Assembly: GCA_035610835.1 (NCBI GenBank)
Contig: CM069447.1
Coordinates: 43,745,893-43,809,892, forward strand
Source of the DNA: Ophiura sarsii
Taxonomy: Eukaryota; Echinodermata; Ophiuroidea; Amphilepidida; Ophiuridae
Direction: 5' to 3'
Length of the DNA stretch: 64,000 nucleotides
The notes beneath the pieces are model-generated. The model saw only the letters and a program-made list of their open reading frames with translations, was not told the DNA's origin and made no database searches. Of this stretch, positions 55,540 to 64,000 are shown piece by piece. The translations under genes and the position numbers were made by a program. Each line of letters begins with the position of its first letter. The first letter of the stretch is position 1.

Positions 55540-55805
55540 TAAACCAAGGAAACAATTCAGGAAATGTCACACTAGTTACGAAATCAATTGACGTGCACTC
55601 TACCTACATATAGAAGAACAATGAGTATGAAAATTGAAGAGGAAAATACTGAGAATATTCTTGAATTATTGAACTATATTTTGTCTTGACATTGGATTAT
55701 CTTAATCCAATGTTATGAGATACACAGGGCTGAAGTGAAGTTATGTTTGAAATACTTTCCACTGGTTTATGATGCGAAAAACTGGCAACTTTAAGAGCCT
55801 TTTAT

Positions 55806-55842
55806 GGATACATACATACATACATACATACATACATACAAC
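55806..55842 (+). repeat. (ATAC)n microsatellite
   Basis: About eight tandem ATAC units just past the end of duplication unit 2. Confidence 0.95.
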
Positions 55843-56191
55843 ATACGGTGAATTATAGTAAGATAATGCAACACGTCACTATAATGTTCTAGGTTTATTA
55901 AGACGAGAGGTTTAATAAGCACTCGAATGACTCAGTAGTACGCTTTGGTATATTACTTGTTGGAGTAAACAAATCACAATTATCATGACAGAATGTTGAC
56001 ATCCTACGATGTAGTAAGATAACACTTGGATGTTCACAACATTACAGTCACGTCACGACACATTCTAAGCGTCATGGTCCAGTCGAGCAATGCTTGTGGA
56101 CCGTATAAATGACGCCATTTTTTTTAGTTAAAAAATGTCAACGTTTTTTACCGTTCTTTCAAAAATAAGGAGTATAATCACATTACAAACA
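55843..56191. other. intergenic, no gene seen
   Basis: AT-rich, no recognised feature. Confidence 0.4.
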
Positions 56192-56712
56192 CATTTTGTG
56201 CGAGAGAAACACACAAATTTGGCAAAAATGGTACAATAAAAATCCGTTCGTTATAAATAAATTGGATATGGTTCAATAATAAAACTATCATAATTATACT
56301 CGTCGATCTCTGTGGCGTGCATACGTTGGCCATGTCGTTGGCAATCGGCAATCACGGGTTCGATTCCCGTATATTCCTTGTAATCCTTTTATTTTTCAAT
56401 TTTTTTTAACTTGATGGTGGATTAATGTAACATCATTGTTATGTCAATTTTTATAATTTATAAAGGCCGCACATGCGTTTATAGTTTTCTTTTTATTTAT
56501 TCATCTATCATTTAACTCTTGATTTATTTAACTTTGTAACTAAACAATTAAAATGCGTAAACAATTATATTATTGCTCGATAAATAAGTGATTTAACTTG
56601 AGTTCAGTTTGATAATGATAGCAAAACTTGTTGTAAAACCATTTACCAGTGTGCCCAACAATTTCTCCTTTGCACACTTTGTTCATACATTAAGAGATGT
56701 CACTTTTAGCCC
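56192..56712 (+). repeat. interspersed repeat with tRNA-like promoter, copy 2
   Basis: Homologous to 19371-19835. The tRNA-like head near 56310-56372 has GGGTTCGATTCCC as a near-consensus B box. It ends near GAGATGTCACTTTTAG, before a C run. The end with TTTGTGCGAGAG matches where the LINE begins in copy 1. Confidence 0.65.
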
Positions 56713-56728
56713 CCCCCCCCCCCCCCCC
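56709..56728 (+). repeat. poly-C tract
   Basis: About 20 consecutive C, immediately after the repeat. Confidence 0.95.
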
Positions 56729-56887
56729 TCCCTATGATCTCACCTCGAGGAGGCGGGCGATCACCGGGTTGATAGCAGTCTCTTGAATGACGCCCTCAAT
56801 AGTTTGTAGGTTTTGCTAAGCAGCCAGAGCGTGTTGTTCATGAGCATATGAGTGACAAAGAAAAGGGTCACAAAGTTGACTACAGTC

Positions 56888-59164
56888 TCATGCGAAAAAT
56901 TCATCTGGGTGTTTGCAGCAGCAACACCCCTCCTTGTCAATCAAGGCGCGAAGGCACGCAGAAGGTGGCGATATATCTCTCCAACGGCATCTCAGAATCA
57001 ATGAAAATACCTTCTTAAAATGCGGGTGCTTGGTAGCGTAAATGATCGGATTAATGCAGGAATTGATGAAGATGATGGCGCCGGCGTACGGGATCACGTG
57101 ATCGCTGTTGGCGAAGATAAGACAGAAAAAGAACGGCGTGAAACAGACGATAAAAGCGACGATGATGTAGAACATGTTTTTCGTAATCTGGATTTCGCGT
57201 TGGGTCATGCGCGGTAAAGTGAGGTGCTTCAACACGTCGTCTATGGTGGCGGCTCTACCGCGATTCCGTCTATCTTTCGTACCCGCCGCTGCCACACATT
57301 CGCCCGTTTGGTCAATTTCGTGGAGAACACTTTCAGTGACTTCAGATATGGGTATGGTACCCTCATGATAATTTTCTGATTTACAATAAGCATTGTTTAC
57401 ATGAGATTCGGCTACGATTCCGGGGGTGCTACTATTTAAAACAATTACTATATCCCTTGTTGAATTATCTTCTAGTTCTATGCCCTCAAATTTAACATCC
57501 TGAGATACATTCCCATTCATAATATCGGCGCTGTCAGCATGGTCAGACGAGGAGTGATCTTCATGTTCTTTGTCTTCAGAATTGTCAAGTCGAGATACAT
57601 GTCCATTCCGAACGACATTTATATCCGTTTTTGGGCGGACTTGTTCTGTGCCTTCAAAGTGAACACCATCAGATGTCGGTGCATTCAATGAAACCGTGTT
57701 ATCAGATAAAGATTGATTTCTATATTCCATGTCTTCAGAATGGTCGTCTCCAGATGCATAATCATTTATAACATCAAGTACATCCGTTGTTGAATCATCT
57801 CCATGACCCTCAGAATGATCGTCTTCCGATGTGTTTCGATTCAACGCAGCAACTTCATCAGACTGATCTCCACGCACTAGTTCTTGAACATCGGCGCCAG
57901 AAATATGCGAATCGTAGGAAGCACTATAATCTTTCATGGACATGGTTGTAGTATCTTGGCAGGACTGATCCTGATGTTCATACGTTGCATTGGAGGTACT
58001 GTTGTCACTTCCAGTGCCATTTGCAGCGACTGGTTTGTTTTTGGCAATACGCACTGAATGCTGTCGAACATGCATGAATATCTTCACATAAGACACGATT
58101 ATCACGAGTAATGATACCGGATAGAGTAGCAACGCCATCAAAATATCGTACCCGTCTGCATCTGACCCGTTTAATACGGAACTGCAAGAGCTATATTTAT
58201 GGTTGTAGCCGAGTTTTCCGAAACCGGCTAGAGGTGGTACGATCGTGGCGATAAACGGTAGGATCCACGTCAGAGCTATCCAACCAAACATGATCTTCCT
58301 GGTGAACACCTTATCGCACCACTGCATTGATTTAGTGATTAGCATCCATCTGTTTACTGCAATAGAGGCGAGAGTGTACACGCTGCAACCCACGCAGACT
58401 AACAAGATTCCGGCTGCTGCCGAGCAGACAAAGTTCGGTAGAGGCCAACCATCTTTTGCCAGTAAAGCGACTGCATTCCACGGAAGACACACGGAGACTA
58501 ACAAATTCGCAATAGACAGGCTAAACACAAATGTATTGGTGACGGAACGAAGTTTCTGCGCGACTATCACTGAAGTTATGACCAGGGTGTTCCCGATAGT
58601 TCCAATTATAGAGGCAGCGAGCAGCACAACGGCTATAAACACTCGTTGCGGGTAAGAATCGAAGACGAATTCGTCATGATCCGGCAAATGTGTCGTCGAT
58701 GTGGCTGGTTCAACGCTTGTTACCGTGGACACATTCTTTGTTGTTGACAGGTGTGATGTACTTCCGGGTCGTGTGGTTAACTCACCAGGAAGTGTTGTTG
58801 TGAATTGTTGAAATGTTGTTCCGCTTTTAAAGGTGGTATCGCTAAACGTTGTACCGTCGTCAGTAAAACCTGTCAACGAATCTGTACCATCACCAAATGT
58901 TGTACCGCCTCTAAAAGTGGTGTTATCGCTAAGCGTTGTACCGTCAGTGAAAGCGGTCCCATCCCCAAATGTAGTTCCGCCAGTAGAAGTTGTATCTCCA
59001 TATGTGGCACTCTCAGTAAAGGTTATAGCATCATTGTATGTTGTCCGGATACTTAAGGTGGTATCGCTTAAAGTTGTACCGTCAGTCATAGATGTAACAC
59101 CCACCAATGTGGTGTTGAAATCAGTGAGCGCGAATGCTAATAGAATTGTAGTTAAATTCTCCAT
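56888..59164 (-). CDS. long divergent rhodopsin-class GPCR with Thr-rich N-terminus
   Basis: 758 residues, single exon, start MENLTTILLA. Residues 25-160 are Thr/Ser/Gly/Asp repeats (TTFGDGT, TTLSD, TTFRGG), a mucin-like extracellular stalk; 2-18 could be a weak signal peptide. TM1 174-202, TM2 211-236, Cys247, NRW 271-273 at the DRY position, TM4 291-312, ECL2 Cys327, TM5 340-364, ICL3 366-655 with acidic repeats such as EDDHSEGHGDD, SGDDHSEDMEYRN and DNSEDKEHEDHSSSD, TM6 663-685, NPIIY 705-709, helix 8 with RCRWRD, and a CCCC cluster (747-750) suitable for palmitoylation. Same family as the other receptors here (WNAVALL, VPPLAGFGKLGYN, ITKNMFY, NSCINP). The very long ICL3 and stalk are atypical for class A receptors. 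Plus-strand frames at 58.2-59.2 kb are shadows. Confidence 0.88.
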   Translation of the reverse strand: MENLTTILLAFALTDFNTTLVGVTSMTDGTTLSDTTLSIRTTYNDAITFTESATYGDTTSTGGTTFGDGTAFTDGTTLSDNTTFRGGTTFGDGTDSLTGFTDDGTTFSDTTFKSGTTFQQFTTTLPGELTTRPGSTSHLSTTKNVSTVTSVEPATSTTHLPDHDEFVFDSYPQRVFIAVVLLAASIIGTIGNTLVITSVIVAQKLRSVTNTFVFSLSIANLLVSVCLPWNAVALLAKDGWPLPNFVCSAAAGILLVCVGCSVYTLASIAVNRWMLITKSMQWCDKVFTRKIMFGWIALTWILPFIATIVPPLAGFGKLGYNHKYSSCSSVLNGSDADGYDILMALLLYPVSLLVIIVSYVKIFMHVRQHSVRIAKNKPVAANGTGSDNSTSNATYEHQDQSCQDTTTMSMKDYSASYDSHISGADVQELVRGDQSDEVAALNRNTSEDDHSEGHGDDSTTDVLDVINDYASGDDHSEDMEYRNQSLSDNTVSLNAPTSDGVHFEGTEQVRPKTDINVVRNGHVSRLDNSEDKEHEDHSSSDHADSADIMNGNVSQDVKFEGIELEDNSTRDIVIVLNSSTPGIVAESHVNNAYCKSENYHEGTIPISEVTESVLHEIDQTGECVAAAGTKDRRNRGRAATIDDVLKHLTLPRMTQREIQITKNMFYIIVAFIVCFTPFFFCLIFANSDHVIPYAGAIIFINSCINPIIYATKHPHFKKVFSLILRCRWRDISPPSACLRALIDKEGCCCCKHPDEFFA

Positions 59165-59342
59165 GTTGTGTATACATTCTTAAACCTGGATTCGTAGTAT
59201 CAAGTAAGACATGATGAACCACCAATACCAAAAGTCTTTGATGGCTCGAAGTTCATGATTGACTGACACATCAGCCAAACAATAGCGCTATGACCATGAC
59301 AATATAATATAATACTAGAATATGATGAGGCAAAGTCCGATG

Positions 59343-59579
59343 TTAACCCTTTCCGCGCGGCTATTAGTTTTACCGTATACAAAACAGATTTTTCAGAAAC
59401 CTTTTTCCAAATTTCAAAGTCTAGCTCATGGATTGCTGAACCAATACTAGACATGTTTGTACTTATTTTAATGCACTTCTCATGGTGATTCTAAATATGG
59501 TGATGACATTCTATAATTCTGACATTTTGTGACATTTTGGAATGTCGTCTGCAGACGCCTGCCGCGTGGAACGTGTTAA
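59343..59579 (+). mobile_element. piggyBac-like MITE, copy 4
   Basis: TTAACCCTTTCCGCGCGGC to GCCGCGTGGAACGTGTTAA, TTAA at both edges, with the family core GGAATGTCGTCTGCAGACGC. About 180 bp upstream of the 59.16-kb receptor start. Confidence 0.8.
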
Positions 59580-60970
59580 CTAAACTTTTTACATATCCCA
59601 TAATTCTTTGCTGTGAATAAAACATCAATGAATTCAAAGTAATTCAACGGGTCCGGTGGCCCCGTAGAATAGGGATTTTTCCTTGTACAGTACCGAGCCG
59701 TATTTACCCTTTCATCGTTTGCACAAACCTGCATCGCGCATTTTTGCATTTGCCGATGCACTACGAAATGGAAGAGTTGACCGGGGAGTTGACGCCACAT
59801 GGTACTCGGTGCCCTATCAAATTTAGCCACGCAAAGCATTGTGGACTTTGTTAAATGTAATTGACACAATGAATTGTGGACTTTGTTAAATGTGAATTGG
59901 TCAAGGTTCACTATTATTATTACCTGTCGGCCGCAATATGAGAGCACCACACCAAATCAATGCGCAATTCGTGTAATCCTGTAGTAGTTCCGGAAAAGCA
60001 CGAAGATTAGGCTTGTAAATGTGAGGTTTTCGGGCAATTTGTTTCTCCGGGGATGGTATGTTTGTATTTCAATGAACGAGTGGGACCTATCCGTTGCACC
60101 TACAATGATAAAATACCTTATTTTTAATTTATCGACCTAAATAGTGCCCAGGGCGTAAGCACCTGCCTAAATGGTAAACAGGCATGCCAGAAAACGTGAA
60201 AAAGTGAGAGCGCTGTGTGCAGGTCCGTAGCGGAAAATTTAGCTTAATAACCCCTCATGAAACAAGGCTTAAATTAAAGTTGAGATGTTACTGAAAATGG
60301 TCATAGGTGACAAGTATGCAATAAATGTAACCGGAGGGTAGAAAAGGTGTCTTGAAATATGGCACTTTTACACGTATTTCAATGAGAATCAGAATTTGGA
60401 AGGCTCGTACGAACAAATTCATTTTACCCCCCGCACTATAATGGGACCGTCCGTGTGACGATGCGATCAGATCTTGTCATAGTCAGTGATGCGTGTAATT
60501 ATTCCCTCCAGCGAGTTAATGCAGTTTTTGGGCAACACTGGTACAACCATTCGTTCTGTGCTAGTCTGACGAGAAGGTTGTCTACAAATTAGTTTGTGAC
60601 ACTGGTGGTGTGTTTGTCTTTTCCCACCCTCCCACACCTTATTACTCATAATAGTGCTTTGGCGTGTGTCTTTATCTTTGCAATGAAAAGTTAATTATTA
60701 TTTAGTATAAATACATTGCTAAGATGATTTAAAAAATACTAGTTGTATAATTACCAATCGTGATAACTATAGCACTTACTATAGTAGTTGATAAATTTAA
60801 ATACAAAATTACAAAAATAGACAGTCAAATATATGTTGTGTAATTGTTAAGAAATTACAATAATGAGATGCTTGTGATCTCTACTTCGGAAATTCTCCAT
60901 AGGTAATAATGTCCATAAGACGTCTAGGTGGAACATTTCTGCGCTGATGATCCTTCTCAAATTCTAGTTA
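59580..60970. other. intergenic, no gene assigned
   Basis: A 124-codon frame at 59576-59950 (-) has no family motif and partly lies in repeats. GTGGACTTTGTTAAATGT occurs twice (about 59839 and 59876), a short tandem duplication. Nothing else supported. Confidence 0.35.
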
Positions 60971-60971
60971 A

Positions 60972-61195
60972 ATGAAAGCCCTTCGGGGGATCGCCTCTTG
61001 TAGGCATAATGAAATCCCTTTGGCGGATCGCCTCTTGTAGGCATAATGAAATCCCTTTGGAGGATCGCCTCTTGTAGGCATAATGAAATCCCTTTGGCGG
61101 ATCGCCTCTTGTAGGCATAATGAAATCCCTTTGGAGGATCGCCTCTTGTAGGCATAAGGAAATCCCCTTGGCGGATGGCCTTTTGTAGGTATATC
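60972..61195 (+). repeat. 37-bp tandem array, six units
   Basis: Units of TGAAATCCCTTTGGCGGATC plus GCCTCTTGTAGGCATAA, differing at only a few positions (CGG/AGG). Because 37 is not a multiple of three and the unit has no minus-strand stop in any frame, long minus-strand frames cycle through all three phases (61438-60964). Confidence 0.9.
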
Positions 61196-61642
61196 AATTT
61201 GTGAATTGTACATTCTCTGGGGTATCTTACTGTTCGGATGAATGAGGGTCGATGGGAACTTTCCGTCCCCAAAACGTGAAATTCTATAATTTATGTTGCA
61301 CTTGAAATGAAAGTACATTTTTGTATGTAAAATAAATGCAACCTTTCGAGTCGCACAGAAACTCCGCAACACCTGGGCTTTCCTTGTCAACCTACTTATA
61401 GTGTCGGGTGGTAAAGATATTTGGTGTGGTGCGCCCATATCTGAATGCGAACTCTAAATGAACCGGAAGTTGACTCTATCAATCGCAATACTATTGATGA
61501 CAATTTGGACGCTACACATTCTTCTCATAGCTATAATTGTATTGGCCTACTATGTATGGGTTTGTTTAACCTTTCAGCGCATCCTGGTATGGTATCGTAG
61601 TCGACATTCGCGAGTTGTGACCCCGGTTGTAACACCGTTAAC
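61196..61642. other. spacer with a small hydrophobic frame
   Basis: A 62-codon plus-strand frame at 61458-61646 (MNRKLTLSIAILLMTIW..., one predicted membrane segment) ends in the piggyBac-like MITE. No homology recognised; it may be chance. Confidence 0.25.
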
Positions 61643-61878
61643 TTAACACTTTCCACGCGGCAGGCGTCAGCAGACGATATTCCAAAATTTCACCAAATGT
61701 TTCAATTTTTTTTTAAATAATTAGATTTTTATTACCATTTGGAATCACCATGAAAAATGCATTAAAATAAGTACAAACATTCCTAGTATTGGTTCAGTAA
61801 TTCTTGAGATAGGCTTTGAAAGTTGGGAGAGGTTTCTGAAAAATCTGTCTTGAAATGGTACGGCGTGGAAAGTGTTAA
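61643..61878 (-). mobile_element. piggyBac-like MITE, copy 5
   Basis: TTAACACTTTCCACGCGGC to CGGCGTGGAAAGTGTTAA, TTAA at both edges. Same orientation as copy 2, with an internal T run. Confidence 0.85.
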
Positions 61879-62039
61879 CATATCGATGTTCCCCTGCATT
61901 GATCTATTATGGGCCGACCACTCTTCTGAAGAACAAACCTGTTCAGATCATTCGTATGGGGTGAGCATTTTAAGGGGAAGAAAATCGACAGCCAACCAAC
62001 CATAAAGCGACGCAAGAAACACCCTGTTGTACGGGCTCA

Positions 62040-62995
62040 ATTTTTATATACATTTTATGGAATTCAAACAATTTTTTCAGTAATTTTGGGACCCATTATG
62101 GGGGCCATTTTGGATTTTAAAGTATGTTAACAAAGCAAAAATACTAGATATGAGTTACTATTGGTCTAATACATACATCCCACCCTTAAAACTATATTTT
62201 CATCATACATTTAGGTTGATATTATCCCATTTAATGGAATTTGACAATTTTTGCAGCAACCTCGGGAACCATTTTGGGGGCCATTTTGGCATCCATTTTG
62301 GATTTTGAACTATGTTAAAAATTAAAAAAAATACTGGGTATGAGTTATTAGTGGTCTAATACATACATCCCACCATTAAAACTAAATTTTCATCGTAAAT
62401 TTAGGTTGATATTATCCCATTTTATGGCATTTGACAAATTTTCAGCCACTTCGGGAACCATTTTGGGGGCCATTTTGGATTTTGAACTGTGTTAACAAAA
62501 CAAAAATACTGGAAATGAGCTACTATTGGTCTGACACATGCATCCCATCGTTAAAATTATATTGTTATCATACATTTCAGTTGATATTAGCCTATTTCAT
62601 GGAATTTTGACCACTTTTGACCAATTTCTGCCATTAATTTGGCGGCCATTTTGATTTTAAAATATGTAAACAAAGTAAAAATACTAGGTATGAGTTTCTA
62701 GTGGTCTAACACATACATCCCATTGTTAAAACTTTACTCTGATCATACATGTTGGTTTATATATGCTAATATATGGAATTTTACCATTTTGGCGGCCATT
62801 TTGGTGGCCATCTTAGATTTAGGTGTGTTAACAAAGCAAAACTTCTAAATATGAGTGTCTAGTGGTCTAATACATACATCCCACTATTACAACTATACTT
62901 TCACCATACAATTTGATTGCTATATGTCATTTTATGAGATTTAACCTGTTTTGGCAGCTGTTTTGGCGGCCATTTTGGACGCCATCTTGGATATC
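62040..62995 (+). repeat. tandem repeat, period about 175-190 bp, about five units
   Basis: Each unit has GGCCATTTTGGAT, AACAAAGCAAAAATACT, GGTCTAATACATACATCCCA and CATACATTTAGGTTGATAT. Units diverge increasingly towards the right. Non-coding, satellite-like. Confidence 0.85.
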
Positions 62996-64000
62996 TGGAG
63001 AGCATCCCATTTTGTTTCACTGTTAACATCTAAAATGTGTTTAAGGACCCTAAAAGACACCTAAAAAGTTGGTTTGGTTTAGTACTGTGGGTGCACGTGC
63101 ACTCCCCTGTACATACCCGACTAATATACGAAATCAAATTATCTGAATATAGCAGTGTTGCCGAACTGTGAACTTTCTGGCAACAAGAGTAGAAGTATAT
63201 GCCCTATATTACCACCTGCTTTACTTAACGGGTATCTATGGAAGTCCCTGGAACATCTGGTATATACTAAATCCAATTTGTCGTAATAAAATGGCTTCAG
63301 TATCAAAATGAATGTCATTATTTGTAACAAACGAAATATTGTAATTTTTCCAAAATGCGTCATTATCTGGCAACACTGCCGTTAAAGTATATAATACCCC
63401 AAGCTGTTTTCATCAGATATGAGTAGGGTAAAGTCATCCCTTCCTCCTCCTATGAGGACAATATCCTGAGTGCCCTGGCAAGTAGTTTTTACGAGATGCA
63501 AAGATAGGCTAAAATATCAATTTTCTTCATATGTCAAAACTAGCAGTGTTGCCAGGTCAGAAAATACATCAAAACTATTTTTTTAATTAATTTTTTTAAT
63601 TTGTGTCTAAAGTATAAAGATGTGTTTTTATCAAGTAATAGCTACTTTTGAAAAAAAATCTTGCATATTGCTGCAATAAGATAACGAATGTGCGGTAAAT
63701 TTCGACTATTTTAAACTGATATTGACCAAAAATGGCTAAAATCTAAATTGGGCTGTTGCCATGGCAACGAGTAAAAGATTAACAAAATAATCTCGTTTTT
63801 CTGATATGCTACCAAAGTACTTCAACCTGACCAGGAAAAAAAAATAAAAAAATCGGCGAGCTTTGCCACCTATACTCGATATTTACCTGAGATGACTCTT
63901 AAGATTCCGTTAGTGCGGAAATTGCTCTTAAAATATCGTACGCATTTTAGTCCGGTCAAGTGAATAGATACAAGAAGCAAAGTCACGAAAGTTGTTAAAT
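62996..64000. other. intergenic with a weak inverted repeat
   Basis: GCAGTGTTGCCGAACT at about 63153 and its inverse TCTGGCAACACTGCC at about 63367 suggest a small inverted-repeat element (about 63145-63385). GCAGTGTTGCCAGGTCAG recurs at 63543. No gene seen. Confidence 0.4.

Larger units (their letters stand above)
44407..55800 (+). repeat. segmental duplication, unit 2
   Basis: Direct-orientation copy of 34812-43760, enlarged by unit-2-only insertions at 45636, 46863, 47462, 48003, 50958, 52031, 53747 and about 55035. The receptor 49329-50897 is its gene. Confidence 0.85.

Noticed and set aside
58245..59183. Plus-strand frames of 83-136 codons
   Set aside because: Antisense shadows of the long GPCR; composition reflects the Thr-rich repeats.
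60972..61195. CRISPR-like array
   Set aside because: Units are directly abutting with no unique spacers and the DNA is eukaryotic.
61458..61646. Small membrane protein gene
   Set aside because: Short, no homology recognised, and its end runs into a MITE; left as a note only.

Overview
This is an AT-rich, intron-poor, repeat-saturated stretch of animal nuclear DNA. There are no bacterial operons, ribosome sites or phage genes. The gene family, the Tx1-like LINE, the abundance of short inverted-repeat transposons and the sea-urchin-style histone stem-loops point to an invertebrate deuterostome (echinoderm or hemichordate are my best guesses). The organism cannot be fixed from the sequence alone.

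The only convincing host genes are members of one expanding family of single-exon rhodopsin-class GPCRs. Seven traces exist: a 5'-cut receptor at 1-522 (+), an internally deleted pseudogene at 9528-9985 (+), a C-terminal scrap at 23580-23720 (+), a nearly complete receptor at 28798-30186 (+), two near-identical tandem-duplicated receptors at 39425-40921 (-) and 49329-50897 (-), and a divergent long receptor at 56888-59164 (-). All share a WNxVALL-like TM2 end, an ECL2 motif ending in CSSV, NRL or NRW where most class A receptors have DRY, and NPxxY in TM7. The third intracellular loop varies from about 20 to about 290 residues.

The rest is mobile DNA. 1-9.5 kb: receptor remnant, a Harbinger-like MITE, and a 4.4-kb element with ~550-bp inverted arms built of subterminal repeats, with a hAT-like element in its loop. 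10.07-19.37 kb: a Tx1/L1-type LINE in antisense. Its ORF1 is interrupted at 13852-19234 by an element with A1...B1-A2...B2 split direct repeats, the architecture of Ngaro/PAT tyrosine-recombinase retrotransposons, but with no recognisable coding capacity. 20.8-23.1 kb: MITEs and an inverted pair of tRNA-derived repeats. 24.05-27.8 kb: a TIR transposon with a decayed multi-domain gene. 30.3-34.5 kb: a string of MITEs.

34.8-43.76 kb and 44.4-55.8 kb are a direct segmental duplication, each copy carrying one minus-strand receptor. Many MITEs are present in one copy and absent from the other, so the two copies act as natural filled and empty sites that show target duplications (TTA, TTAA, TA, TATA). 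Both copies carry orphan histone-mRNA-type 3' stem-loops on the minus strand with no histone gene beside them. 59.6-64 kb: a 37-bp tandem array, another piggyBac-like MITE and a ~180-bp tandem array.
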